From Companilactobacillus kimchii DSM 13961 = JCM 10707 (GTDB taxonomy: Bacteria; Bacillota; Bacilli; Lactobacillales; Lactobacillaceae): a DNA stretch of 64,000 nt. Shown here piece by piece: positions 17,331 to 25,845 of this stretch; the first letter of the stretch is position 1, and every line of letters begins with the position of its first letter. The notes under the pieces were generated by a model. That model did no database searches. It saw nothing but the letters and a program-made list of their open reading frames with translations, and was not told the origin of the DNA. The stretch spans positions 74,572 through 138,571 of the forward strand of contig NZ_AZDH01000003.1 in NCBI RefSeq assembly GCF_001435445.1, given 5' to 3'. A program made the position numbers and the translations under genes.

Positions 17331-17353
17331 TTAAACCATTTGACCAACGGGCA
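17281..17353 (-). tRNA. tRNA-Glu (anticodon CTC)
   Basis: The minus strand folds as a cloverleaf: acceptor TGCCCGT/ACGGGTG, D arm GTC/GAC, anticodon stem CCACC/GGTGG with loop CTCTCAA, and T arm ATGGG-TTCGATT-CCCAT. The anticodon CTC reads GAG, and the body closely resembles bacterial tRNA-Glu. Discriminator A follows; CCA is not encoded. The two outermost acceptor pairs are both G-U wobbles (U1-G72 and G2-U71), which is odd and may reflect exchange of the 3' end by the prophage. Confidence 0.85.
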
Positions 17354-17370
17354 ATTAAACAACAATCATT

Positions 17371-17400
17371 ATTTTACCTATAAAGTAGGGATGGTGTCAA
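17371..17400 (-). promoter_or_regulatory. Promoter of tRNA-Glu
   Basis: On the minus strand a perfect TTGACA (17400-17395) is followed after 18 bases by TAAAAT (17376-17371), about 17 bases before the tRNA 5' end. Confidence 0.75.
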
Positions 17401-17409
17401 TAATAATTG

Positions 17410-17628
17410 TTAATTATTTTTATCTTTTATTTTAATTATCAATATATAAATCAACATTCCAATCAAAACAATGGTATAAATAGCACTGGCAAAGCCGGCG
17501 TACTCCATAATAATCCAACCTGTGATTCTGGCACTTGCCATCAGTAACATCGACAGTACACCGAACATAACAATTTTTCTTAAAAGACTTTGATAAATTT
17601 CGTTGAACTTTTTCTGATTATTTCTCAT
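17410..17628 (-). CDS. Small membrane protein of unknown function
   Basis: This 72-residue protein has a basic N terminus (about 1-18) and two hydrophobic segments (about 19-32 and 44-66), followed by a lysine-rich tail. It overlaps the stop of the CPBP protease gene upstream by four bases, so the two are translated together. I do not recognise a family. A small partner or regulatory protein for the protease is possible from the arrangement. It lies next to the prophage end and may belong to a variable region. Confidence 0.6.
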   Translation of the reverse strand: MRNNQKKFNEIYQSLLRKIVMFGVLSMLLMASARITGWIIMEYAGFASAIYTIVLIGMLIYILIIKIKDKNN

Positions 17629-18323
17629 AGTAATATAACTCCTGAAATAGCTAAACCACTGAAGATGGCAAGAAAATTGTTGAGAAAGTGAACGGTGATA
17701 TCAGCTTTAATATTCTTAGTTCGATAATAAACGCCTGCTAAAACGATACCTAATAATACTTTTGAAAGGGCATAGATCCAATCGGTTCCAGTTCCAAAAG
17801 GTGCGTGGACGTAACCGAAGAATATACCACTCAACAAAACAGATGTTAGTGGACTATTAACAAAGAACCAATTCATAAAAATACCACGGAAAATTATTTC
17901 TTCCAAAATTGGTGCAACAATCACGCTAAAGATGACTAGAATAGCTATATTATTTTTACCAATCAATTGTAAAGCTTCTACATTAGCATTGCTACTCTTC
18001 ATAAAAGGAACAGTGGCGAAATTAATGAAGCCAATTAAGATAGTCGCAATTAGGATAATTAACCAAGTTTTTTTAGTGAATTTTTGAGTAGGAAACTTTT
18101 GTACATTCCTAAACACAAAAATAATTATGATAGCAGCGACAATTAGCAATATAATAGTTATAGTAGGTGCAATTTTCAGATAAGACTGATAGCTTGATCC
18201 GAGTTGTTTCTTGGTCAGTGTCAGAATACTTAATGGGAGTTGCTCTAATAAAAATAGAGCCAAAAAGGCTATAATATGAAATATAGTTTTTATAGGTTGA
18301 TAATTATTTTTAGAGTTATTCAT
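17625..18323 (-). CDS. CPBP family intramembrane metalloprotease
   Basis: This 232-residue polytopic membrane protein has the three CPBP (Abi/CAAX) motifs: EEIIFR with E141, E142 and R146, FGYVH with H173, and HFLNN with H212. These residues form the glutamate/histidine active site of the family. Members process prenylated or bacteriocin-related peptides, and several give bacteriocin self-immunity. The gene is divergent from an ABC exporter pair 97 bases away, and its downstream partner is a small membrane protein. The substrate is unknown. Confidence 0.85.
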   Translation of the reverse strand: MNNSKNNYQPIKTIFHIIAFLALFLLEQLPLSILTLTKKQLGSSYQSYLKIAPTITIILLIVAAIIIIFVFRNVQKFPTQKFTKKTWLIILIATILIGFINFATVPFMKSSNANVEALQLIGKNNIAILVIFSVIVAPILEEIIFRGIFMNWFFVNSPLTSVLLSGIFFGYVHAPFGTGTDWIYALSKVLLGIVLAGVYYRTKNIKADITVHFLNNFLAIFSGLAISGVILL

Positions 18324-18361
18324 TAAAGGGCCACCTTATTTAAGATAATTATTAGAATTAT

Positions 18362-18389
18362 TTGATAATTAGTGCTTTAATACTATAAT
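18362..18389 (+). promoter_or_regulatory. Promoter of the ABC exporter operon
   Basis: TTGATA (18362-18367) and a consensus TATAAT (18384-18389) are separated by 16 bases, about 30 bases before the start codon. The site lies in the short divergent gap with the CPBP gene. Confidence 0.72.
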
Positions 18390-18420
18390 GCTATGTGAGT
18401 TTTTTAAAGGGAGTGAATAA

Positions 18421-20142
18421 ATGTTCAAGATTGCTCGAGGAAGGATCAACGTTTGGCAAGTGCTTGCGGCGGTCATTTTTATGATTTTCCAAGTTATTGC
18501 AACGTTATATATCCCTAATCTAACGTCAGACATTGTTAATAAAGGTGTTATTACTGGTGATACTGATTTCATTGTCAGTGCGGGTATTAAAATGATCGTT
18601 GTATCGTTTATTACCGTTATAGCAGCGTTTGGAAATGTCTTGATGGCGTCACAAGCGTCACAGGGATTAGGTCGAAAGTTAAGATCCGATTTATTCAAGA
18701 AAATATTATACTTTACACATGATGAATTCGACAAATTTGAGACTTCATCTTTGACAACCAGAACTACTAATGATGTTGTCCAAATTCAAAATGTAATGAT
18801 CATGATGTTGAGAATGATGATAATGGCACCGATTATGTTGATTGGCGCAAGTTTCATGGCCTATCAAAAGAATGCTGAAATGACGAAGATCTTTTTGATC
18901 TCGATTCCTATTTTACTTGTTCTGGTGGGAGCTGTGATGTTTTTTGCTGTTCCTTTGTTTAAGGCAATGCAAAAGAAAACTGATCGTTTGAACTTGGTTT
19001 TCCGTGAAGGTTTAACAGGAGTTCGAGTTATTCGTGCCTTCAGACAAGATAAATTTGAACAAGATAGATTTAACGATGCTAATGAAGACTACACTAACAA
19101 TGCGGTTAAAGTATTCAGTATCGTAGCATTGATGTTCCCAATTGTTACTTTGATTATGAGTGGTACTAATGTTGGTATCACTTGGTTGGGTGCTCATTAT
19201 ATTGCTAACCAGTCAATGGAAATCGGTAATATGATTGCCTTTATGACTTATGCTATGCAAATTTTAATGAGTTTTATGATCTTATCAATGGTCTTCGTAT
19301 TTGTTCCTCGTGCTTCAGCTTCGGCTGCTCGTATTCAAGAAGTATTTGAAACGGAAAGCAGGATTGATGTTGTGGCTAAACCTGCTAAGCTCAAGGATGA
19401 ACCAGCTCTTAGTTTTAATGATGTTAATTTCCGCTACACTGGGGCTGAAAAATTGGCCTTGGCTAATTTGAATTTTAATATGACCAAGGGACAAACCCTA
19501 GCAATTATTGGTGGTACTGGTTCAGGTAAAAGTACTTTGATTAATTTGATTCCTAGATTCTATGATGCCGAAACAGGTGTTGTAAGTATCAATGGAACTG
19601 ATGTCAAAGCTTTGAGTACGGAAGATATTAACAGTAAGGTTTCAATGGTTCCTCAAAAAGCCTACTTATTTAGAGGAACGATTCGTGACAATATGCTTTA
19701 TGGTAAACCAGATGCTACCGATGATGAGATTTGGCATGCGCTAGAAGTTGCTCAAGCTGCCGATTTCGTCGGAGAACTAGATGACAAACTTGACTCAGAA
19801 GTTGAACAAGGTGGAGAAAACTTCTCTGGTGGTCAAAAGCAACGTTTAGCTATTGCCAGGGCTTTAGTTAAAGATGCTTCAATTTATGTCTTTGATGATT
19901 CATTCTCAGCTCTTGATTTCAAGACTGACTTGAATTTAAGAACAGCTTTGAGAAATGATGAAAAAATCAGTCAGAGTGTGGTTGTCATTGTTGGTCAACG
20001 TATTTCAACAGTTGCCGATGCTGATCAAATTGTTGTCTTGGATGACGGTAAGATGGTCGGATTAGGAACACATGCTGAATTGAAAGCAAATAATAAGACT
20101 TATCAAGAAATAATTGAGTCTCAATTAAAGGAGGGTAAGTAA
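18421..20142 (+). CDS. Heterodimeric ABC exporter subunit with degenerate ATP site
   Basis: This 573-residue half-transporter has an N-terminal six-helix membrane domain (about 1-320) and a C-terminal ATPase. Walker A GGTGSGKS starts near 364, signature FSGGQ is near 468-472, and Walker B ends VFDDS with D493 in place of the catalytic glutamate. That replacement marks the degenerate half of asymmetric exporters of the LmrCD/BmrCD type. It overlaps the start of its partner by one base. Such pairs export drugs or lipids; substrate here is unknown. AAAGGGAGTG precedes the ATG. Confidence 0.88.
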   Translation: MFKIARGRINVWQVLAAVIFMIFQVIATLYIPNLTSDIVNKGVITGDTDFIVSAGIKMIVVSFITVIAAFGNVLMASQASQGLGRKLRSDLFKKILYFTHDEFDKFETSSLTTRTTNDVVQIQNVMIMMLRMMIMAPIMLIGASFMAYQKNAEMTKIFLISIPILLVLVGAVMFFAVPLFKAMQKKTDRLNLVFREGLTGVRVIRAFRQDKFEQDRFNDANEDYTNNAVKVFSIVALMFPIVTLIMSGTNVGITWLGAHYIANQSMEIGNMIAFMTYAMQILMSFMILSMVFVFVPRASASAARIQEVFETESRIDVVAKPAKLKDEPALSFNDVNFRYTGAEKLALANLNFNMTKGQTLAIIGGTGSGKSTLINLIPRFYDAETGVVSINGTDVKALSTEDINSKVSMVPQKAYLFRGTIRDNMLYGKPDATDDEIWHALEVAQAADFVGELDDKLDSEVEQGGENFSGGQKQRLAIARALVKDASIYVFDDSFSALDFKTDLNLRTALRNDEKISQSVVVIVGQRISTVADADQIVVLDDGKMVGLGTHAELKANNKTYQEIIESQLKEGK

Positions 20143-22010
20143 TGGCTGAGAAAAATAATCAATCACCCTCAGTAGGACATGGTCCTGGACGTGGACCAGC
20201 GGTTGTTGTTAAACCTAAGAATTTCTGGAAAACAACTGGCCGTTTAGCTAAGTATATGTCCGGTTATATGGTCGGAATAATCTTTGTTTTGATCTTAGCG
20301 ATTGCTTCAGCCGTCTTCCAAATTAAGACTCCTAAGATTTTAGGTGAGGCTACAACTGAGATTTATAAAGGATTAATGACTGGTGTAGCTCAACAAAAAG
20401 CTGGATTAAAAATCAATGGTCTACCAATTGATTTTAGTAAGATTGAACATATTATTTTAATTGTTATCTTGATGTATTTGGCTTCAGCTGTTTTCAACTT
20501 TATTCAACAATTTGTTATGACTCGTATTTCACAACGAACTGTTTATAAGCTAAGACGTGATTTGAAGTCAAAGATGGCACGTTTGCCAATCGTTTATTAC
20601 GATTCTCATTCTAATGGTGATATTATGTCACGTGCCATCAACGATATGGATAATATCGCCGGAACCTTGCAACAAAGTTTGACTCAGTTAGTAACTAGTA
20701 CTGTAACTTTCATTGGTGTTATTTGGATGATGTTCACAATTAGTTGGCAAATGAGTTTGATTGCTTTAGCAACTGTTCCTTTAAGTTTGATTGTGGTTGG
20801 AATAATTGCTCCACAGTCACAAAAATTCTTTAAACGTCAACAAGCTTCACTAGGACTTTTGAACAACCAAGTTGAAGAGAACTACGCTGGACATGTTGTT
20901 GTTAAGAGTTTTAATCATGAAGATGAATCAATTGAAGAGTTTGAAAAGGAAAATACCAAACTTTACAAGGCTTCTTGGAAAGCTCAAATGATTTCTGGTA
21001 TTGTTATGCCTTTAATGACTTTCATCAATAATTTAGGTTATGTTCTGGTAGCCATCTATGGTGGAATTCAAGTTGCTAATGGTAATGTCTCATTAGGTAA
21101 CATTCAAGCTTTCTTACAATACATGAATCAATTTTCACAACCAATTTCACAACTAGCTAACTTAACCAATACAATTCAAGCCACTGTAGCTTCGGCTGAA
21201 CGTGTCTTTGAAATTTTAGATGAATCTGAAATGGAAGATGATAAGGTTGATGTGCCTGATGTTGAAACTGACAATAAGGTTACGCTTGATCATGTTAAAT
21301 TTGGTTATGAACATAAGCCAATCCTTTTGGAAGATTACAACTTGGATGTTAAACCAGGTCAGATGATAGCTATTGTTGGTCCAACTGGTGCTGGTAAGAC
21401 AACTATTATTAATCTGTTGGAACGCTTTTATGATGTTAAAGGTGGCTCCATTAAACTAGATGGTAAAGATATCCGTAATATGACTCGTGAACAAGTTAGA
21501 AGTCATTATGCAATGGTTCTTCAGGATACTTGGCTCTTTACCGGTTCCATCTATGATAATTTGAAGTACAGTCGTGAGGATGCTACCAAGGAAGAAATCA
21601 TTGAAGCTGCCAAAGCAGCCCACGTTGACAACTTTGTTCGTCAATTGCCAAAGGGTTACGATACAGTCTTGAATGAGGAAGCTTCAAACATTTCTCAAGG
21701 ACAAAGACAGTTGATTACTATTGCTCGTGCCTTTGTAGCTAATCCTGAGATTTTGATCTTGGATGAAGCAACTAGTTCAGTTGATACTAGAACTGAGTTA
21801 CATATTCAACATGCGATGGAACGCTTGTTGCAGAATAGAACAAGTTTCGTTGTAGCTCACCGACTTTCAACAATTCAAAATGCCGATAAAATTATCGTGA
21901 TGAATCATGGTTCAATCGTTGAAACAGGTAACCACGATGAGCTTATGGCTAAGAACGGCTTCTATGCGGATCTTTATAATTCACAATTTGCTGGAAATGT
22001 CGCTTTGTAA
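20142..22010 (+). CDS. Heterodimeric ABC exporter subunit with canonical catalytic glutamate
   Basis: This 622-residue half-transporter has a glycine/proline-rich N-terminal extension (about 1-25), a six-helix membrane domain (about 40-340) and an ATPase domain. Walker A GPTGAGKT begins near 413, the signature reads ISQGQ, and Walker B has D541-E542. The complete glutamate here and the missing one in the partner predict a single hydrolysing site per heterodimer. The start follows the partner stop by overlap (TAATGG) with GGAGG upstream. A terminator follows at 22031. Confidence 0.88.
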   Translation: MAEKNNQSPSVGHGPGRGPAVVVKPKNFWKTTGRLAKYMSGYMVGIIFVLILAIASAVFQIKTPKILGEATTEIYKGLMTGVAQQKAGLKINGLPIDFSKIEHIILIVILMYLASAVFNFIQQFVMTRISQRTVYKLRRDLKSKMARLPIVYYDSHSNGDIMSRAINDMDNIAGTLQQSLTQLVTSTVTFIGVIWMMFTISWQMSLIALATVPLSLIVVGIIAPQSQKFFKRQQASLGLLNNQVEENYAGHVVVKSFNHEDESIEEFEKENTKLYKASWKAQMISGIVMPLMTFINNLGYVLVAIYGGIQVANGNVSLGNIQAFLQYMNQFSQPISQLANLTNTIQATVASAERVFEILDESEMEDDKVDVPDVETDNKVTLDHVKFGYEHKPILLEDYNLDVKPGQMIAIVGPTGAGKTTIINLLERFYDVKGGSIKLDGKDIRNMTREQVRSHYAMVLQDTWLFTGSIYDNLKYSREDATKEEIIEAAKAAHVDNFVRQLPKGYDTVLNEEASNISQGQRQLITIARAFVANPEILILDEATSSVDTRTELHIQHAMERLLQNRTSFVVAHRLSTIQNADKIIVMNHGSIVETGNHDELMAKNGFYADLYNSQFAGNVAL

Positions 22011-22030
22011 AAAAGATAGATATATAATTG

Positions 22031-22058
22031 GAACGTGTTTATAGCACGTTCTTTTTTT
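22031..22058 (+). terminator. Terminator of the ABC exporter operon
   Basis: GAACGTG (22031-22037) and CACGTTC (22045-22051) form a perfect 7-base-pair stem over a 7-base loop, followed by seven T. Confidence 0.88.
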
Positions 22059-22087
22059 ATACTTTTTATTACGAGAGGCAGGATTTT

Positions 22088-23056
22088 ATGGCAAGTTTTG
22101 AAGAGACAAAAGCACAAATAATTGATTTAGTGAATAAGCAAGTTGTTCCAGGAGTCAGTTTTGGCTTCATAAACTCGTCACAGACGCAGAAATATACCTA
22201 TGGCAATAAGTCATGGGTTCCAGAGATAACACCTCTTAAAGGCGACGAATTACACGATTTAGCATCATTAACTAAGGTGATGGGAACTGTACCATTGGTT
22301 TTGAAGATGTTAGATGATAAATTGATTGATTTGCATGATCCTGTCAGTAAATATTTACCAGAGTTTAAGGATGATCGGGTAGAACTGTTTCATCTGATTA
22401 CACACACTTCGGGTATTAAAGGCTTTATCCCTAATCGAGATGCTTTAAAATGTGATCAGTTGATTCAAGCACTATTGACCTTGCCTGTTACTGATACTTT
22501 TAATAAAAAAGTTGTTTACACGGATACTGGCTTAATTTTTCTCGGATTAATTGCAGAGAAATTTTATAAGATGCCAGTCCAAGATGCCATTATGAAATAT
22601 ATTATTGAACCAGAAGGTCTAAAGGATGCTACCTTTGAACCTGATCCAACTCGCTGTGTACCAACGTATCCAGTCAATGGCAAGATGCTTTATGGAATCC
22701 CTAATGATCCTAAGGCTCGCCAATTAGGTAAGCACTGTGGATCGGCTGGAATGTTTGCCACTTTGGATGATGTCATGCAATTTGCCGGTGACATGTTGAA
22801 ACCAGATAAGAAGTTTTTATATCATAATTACACTCAATTAAATCCTGGACGTTCACTAGGCTGGGATGTGAAACCGGATGGTTCAGGACACGTTCTTTTC
22901 CATACCGGTTATACGGGTGAATTTTTGGCAGTTGATTATCAACACCAGAATGCCATGGTCGTAATGACTAATCGAGTCCATCCTAATCAATATAATCAAA
23001 TCTTTTTGAGACGTCGTGAAACAATTTTGGAATCATTTTTGAATGAGAGCAAATAG
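22088..23056 (+). CDS. Serine beta-lactamase-fold hydrolase
   Basis: This 322-residue cytoplasmic protein of the class C beta-lactamase/penicillin-binding-protein family has the nucleophile motif SLTK (S60-K63), the second motif YTD (Y144) and a third HTGYTG motif near the C terminus. These are the three active-site elements of the fold. It lacks a signal peptide, so it is more likely an esterase or D-amino peptidase than a secreted beta-lactamase. The frame extends upstream to 22028 across the previous terminator, but ATG 22088 with GAGGCAGGA is the sensible start. A strong terminator follows. Confidence 0.82.
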   Translation: MASFEETKAQIIDLVNKQVVPGVSFGFINSSQTQKYTYGNKSWVPEITPLKGDELHDLASLTKVMGTVPLVLKMLDDKLIDLHDPVSKYLPEFKDDRVELFHLITHTSGIKGFIPNRDALKCDQLIQALLTLPVTDTFNKKVVYTDTGLIFLGLIAEKFYKMPVQDAIMKYIIEPEGLKDATFEPDPTRCVPTYPVNGKMLYGIPNDPKARQLGKHCGSAGMFATLDDVMQFAGDMLKPDKKFLYHNYTQLNPGRSLGWDVKPDGSGHVLFHTGYTGEFLAVDYQHQNAMVVMTNRVHPNQYNQIFLRRRETILESFLNESK

Positions 23057-23081
23057 AATAGTATCTTTTGGACTTAGAAAT

Positions 23082-23139
23082 AAGCAGTATCTATTTATGG
23101 ACACATAAGAATTTGTCCTAAATGGGTACTGCTTTTTTT
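23082..23139 (+). terminator. Terminator after the serine hydrolase gene
   Basis: AAGCAGTA (23082-23089) pairs with TACTGCTT (23127-23134), with further internal pairing of ATTTATGGACA with TGTCCTAAAT, and a run of T ends at 23139. Confidence 0.82.
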
Positions 23140-23168
23140 GAAATAGTTAAGCTCTAATTAAAAGAAAA

Positions 23169-23184
23169 ATTAAGTATACCTAAT
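23169..23184. promoter_or_regulatory. Candidate MntR/DtxR-type operator
   Basis: ATTAAGTATACCTAAT is a 16-base palindrome with seven of eight symmetric pairs matching, 8 bases upstream of a -35-like element and 78 bases before an Mn/Zn transporter operon. It resembles DtxR-family boxes (TTAGG...CCTAA). Binding by a manganese repressor is inferred from sequence and context. Confidence 0.5.
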
Positions 23185-23191
23185 AATTTTA

Positions 23192-23220
23192 TTGAAACAC
23201 CATGAAGTATATGATATTCT
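23192..23220 (+). promoter_or_regulatory. Promoter of the metal ABC transporter operon
   Basis: TTGAAA (23192-23197) and TATTCT (23215-23220) with a 17-base spacer lie upstream of the ATPase gene. Confidence 0.45.
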
Positions 23221-23261
23221 GAATTTAGAGCGGATTAACCGCCAATATAAGGAGGCTCTTT

Positions 23262-24002
23262 ATGCTTAATGTTAAGAACCTCACTGTCGCTTACGATGAC
23301 ACACCAGTATTTTCTGATGTTGCCGTTAATTTCAACGTAGGAAAAATCACTGGAATCATTGGACCGAATGGTGCAGGTAAATCGACTTTAATCAAAGCTA
23401 TTTTGAATTTGATTAAAGTTCGAAAGGGTACTGTTGACTATGATGGTCAATCGATTGAGAAGATTCGCAAACGGATCGCATACGTTGAACAAAGAAAGGA
23501 TTTGGATCTAACTTTTCCCATCAATGTTTTTGATTTAGTTGTAACGGGGACTTATGGTCAATTGGGACTATTTAAAAATCCTGGTAAAAAAGAAAAACAG
23601 GTTAGTTATGATGCTTTGAAGAAGGTTTCGCTAGAAGAATTTGCTAACCGTCAGATAGGTAATTTGTCTGGTGGTCAATTACAGCGAGTTTTTATAGCTC
23701 GAGCAATTGTTCAAGAGGCGGAAATTATTATTTTAGATGAACCCTTTGTAGGAATTGATTTGCAAAGTGAAACTGCCATTATGAAAATTCTTAAACAGTG
23801 GCGAGATGAAGGTAAGACAATTATCGTTATTCATCATGATTTGAATAAAGTGACAAAATATTTTGATGATTTGGTTATTTTGAATCATGGAATAGTTGAT
23901 TTTGGACCAACTCGAGAAGTTTATAATTCCACTAATATTGAAAGTGCCTTTAGTGCAGATCTTTCTTCGGTACTGTTTCAGGAAAAGGAAGGTGTGCAGT
24001 GA
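23262..24002 (+). CDS. Mn/Zn ABC transporter ATP-binding protein
   Basis: This 246-residue ATPase has Walker A GPNGAGKST (near residue 37), signature LSGGQLQR and Walker B with LDEPF, followed by the switch histidine in IHHDLN. It powers import of divalent metal, probably Mn2+ or Zn2+, with the permease and binding protein that follow. The gene overlaps the permease start by four bases. ATAAGGAGG precedes the ATG. Synteny ATPase-permease-binding protein and the ligands of the binding protein support the metal assignment. Confidence 0.88.
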   Translation: MLNVKNLTVAYDDTPVFSDVAVNFNVGKITGIIGPNGAGKSTLIKAILNLIKVRKGTVDYDGQSIEKIRKRIAYVEQRKDLDLTFPINVFDLVVTGTYGQLGLFKNPGKKEKQVSYDALKKVSLEEFANRQIGNLSGGQLQRVFIARAIVQEAEIIILDEPFVGIDLQSETAIMKILKQWRDEGKTIIVIHHDLNKVTKYFDDLVILNHGIVDFGPTREVYNSTNIESAFSADLSSVLFQEKEGVQ

Positions 24003-24853
24003 TGACATCAGTTATGGAATTTATAAATGCTTTGGGAAAATATGATTTTCTACAGAGCGCACTGTTAACCGCAATCATGGTTGGTATTATGTCCGGAATC
24101 GTGGGTAGTTTCATTATTTTACGAGGGATGTCGTTGATGGGAGATGCTATTTCTCATGCTGTTTTACCAGGAGTAGCAGTAGCTTATATGTTTGGTTTCA
24201 ATATTTTAATTGGAGCTTCACTTTTCGGTATTCTAGCTGCCATATTGATTGGCTTTGTAGCATCTCGAAGCAAAATTAAGACTGATACTTCTATTGGAGT
24301 TGTTTTTAGTGCATTTTATGCTTTGGGATTTATCTTAATTTCCATGGCAGAGAGTTCAACCAATTTACATCATATCTTGTTTGGAAATATTCTGGCAGTA
24401 AGTGATAACGATATTATGACTACGGCAATTGTTTTAGGAGTTGTGATCTTATTCGTGGTCGTTTTCTATAAAGAATTGTTAGTAACTTCGTTTGATGAAA
24501 CTTACGCTAGAACCTATGGCTTAAAGGTTCAAATTATCCATTATGCTTTGATGCTGGTTTTAACTCTAGTAACAGTTTCGGCGCTACAAACCGTTGGAAT
24601 TATTTTGGTAGTAGCAATGCTGATCACACCAGCTGCAACGGCTTTTCTCTGGACTGATAAATTGAGCTGGATGTTAATTTTATCGGCTATTTTGGGAGTG
24701 ATCTCATCAACTGTGGGTCTTTACTTTAGTTATACTTTCAATTGGGCTTCAGGACCGGCAATTGTGATTGTGGCTGCAATGTTGTTTGCAATATCTTTTA
24801 TTTTTTCTCCGAAACAAAGCTTTTTTAAGTTAAAAAGGAGCGTTGTACAATGA
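23999..24853 (+). CDS. Mn/Zn ABC transporter permease
   Basis: This 284-residue protein belongs to the ABC-3 permease family of metal importers. It has about eight or nine hydrophobic segments and conserved RGMSLMGDAISHAVLPGVAV near residue 45, a family hallmark. It forms the membrane channel for the operon's ATPase and binding protein. Start ATG 23999 overlaps the previous gene; a second in-frame ATG at 24002 is possible. Its stop overlaps the start of the binding protein gene by four bases, so the three genes are translationally coupled. Confidence 0.88.
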   Translation: MMTSVMEFINALGKYDFLQSALLTAIMVGIMSGIVGSFIILRGMSLMGDAISHAVLPGVAVAYMFGFNILIGASLFGILAAILIGFVASRSKIKTDTSIGVVFSAFYALGFILISMAESSTNLHHILFGNILAVSDNDIMTTAIVLGVVILFVVVFYKELLVTSFDETYARTYGLKVQIIHYALMLVLTLVTVSALQTVGIILVVAMLITPAATAFLWTDKLSWMLILSAILGVISSTVGLYFSYTFNWASGPAIVIVAAMLFAISFIFSPKQSFFKLKRSVVQ

Positions 24854-25785
24854 AAAGAATAATTATTACATTCCTTTCAGTGGTAGCAATGGTTGGTGGT
24901 GTCTACTGGTTTTTACAGCATCGAACTCACAATAGCTCTAATTTACCAAGTAATGAGAAATTACACGTTGTGACAACTAATTCTATTTTGGAAGATATGG
25001 TCAAGAACGTTGGACGTGATCGAATTGAACTTTATAGTATCGTTAAACGAGGAGTCGATCCACATGAATATGAGCCACAACCGAGTGATGTCTCGAAAGC
25101 TAATGATGCCGATGTTATTTTTCACAATGGTTTGAATTTAGAGACGGGTGGCAATGGCTGGTTCAATAAATTAGTTGAGACGACTCATAAGAATTTTAAT
25201 AAAGAAGTATTTGCTACAAGTGAAGATGTTCAACCTAAATATTTGACTACTAATAAAAATGAAGTCGATCCTCATGCCTGGTTGGATCTGGCAAATGGAA
25301 TTAAATATGTTAAGACGATAACCAATGTTTTGAAAGAAAAAGATCCACGTAATGCTAGCTTTTATCAGGATAATGCTGATGAATATATTGCTAAATTGGA
25401 ACGCCTACATCAAACAGCACAATCTAAATATCTGCAAATTCCTGAACAACAACGTCTGTTAGTGACATCTGAAGGTGCTTTTAAATATTTTGGTGCAGCT
25501 TATCATGTCACACCAGCCTACATTTGGGAAATCAACACTGAATCGCAAGGTACTCCAGAACAAATGGAACGAATTTTGAAACAAATAAATAAATCAGAAG
25601 TAAAAAATTTATTTGTTGAATCATCCGTGTCACCCAAGTCAATGGACAAGGTAGCCAATGAATCCGGTTTGAAGATTCATTCTAAGATATTTACAGATTC
25701 CTTAGCTAAAAAGGGAACTACTGGTGATACGTATTATTCAATGATGAAATGGAATATTGATCAGATTTATGCAGGATTAAAATAA
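24850..25785 (+). CDS. Mn/Zn-binding protein of ABC transporter, without lipobox
   Basis: This 311-residue solute-binding protein carries the cluster A-I metal ligands: H72 in DPHEYEP, H142 in DPHAWLD, E208 in SEGAFKYF and D283 in FTDSLA. Such proteins bind Mn2+ or Zn2+ outside the membrane. The N terminus is a hydrophobic segment (about 3-22), but no lipobox cysteine follows and the protein has no cysteine at all. It is therefore probably held by an uncleaved N-terminal anchor or secreted, unlike most Gram-positive relatives, which are lipoproteins. A bidirectional terminator follows. Confidence 0.88.
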   Translation: MKRIIITFLSVVAMVGGVYWFLQHRTHNSSNLPSNEKLHVVTTNSILEDMVKNVGRDRIELYSIVKRGVDPHEYEPQPSDVSKANDADVIFHNGLNLETGGNGWFNKLVETTHKNFNKEVFATSEDVQPKYLTTNKNEVDPHAWLDLANGIKYVKTITNVLKEKDPRNASFYQDNADEYIAKLERLHQTAQSKYLQIPEQQRLLVTSEGAFKYFGAAYHVTPAYIWEINTESQGTPEQMERILKQINKSEVKNLFVESSVSPKSMDKVANESGLKIHSKIFTDSLAKKGTTGDTYYSMMKWNIDQIYAGLK

Positions 25786-25790
25786 AAAAA

Positions 25791-25836
25791 ATCCAGTGTA
25801 GCAACCATTTGATGGTCACTGCACTGGATTCTTTTT
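25791..25836. terminator. Bidirectional terminator between metal transporter and MurT-like gene
   Basis: ATCCAGTG (25791-25798) pairs with CACTGGAT (25822-25829), with an inner ACCAT/ATGGT stem. A-runs on the left and T-runs on the right let it serve both converging genes. Confidence 0.88.
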
Positions 25837-25845
25837 GTCTTTAAA

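Noticed and set aside
17111-17353. Possible CRISPR or multi-repeat array near the prophage end
   Set aside because: Only two copies of a 10-base word occur; there are no regularly spaced repeats with unique spacers.
22028-22087. Upstream extension of the serine hydrolase frame
   Set aside because: It overlaps the ABC operon terminator and has no ribosome site; ATG 22088 fits the family.
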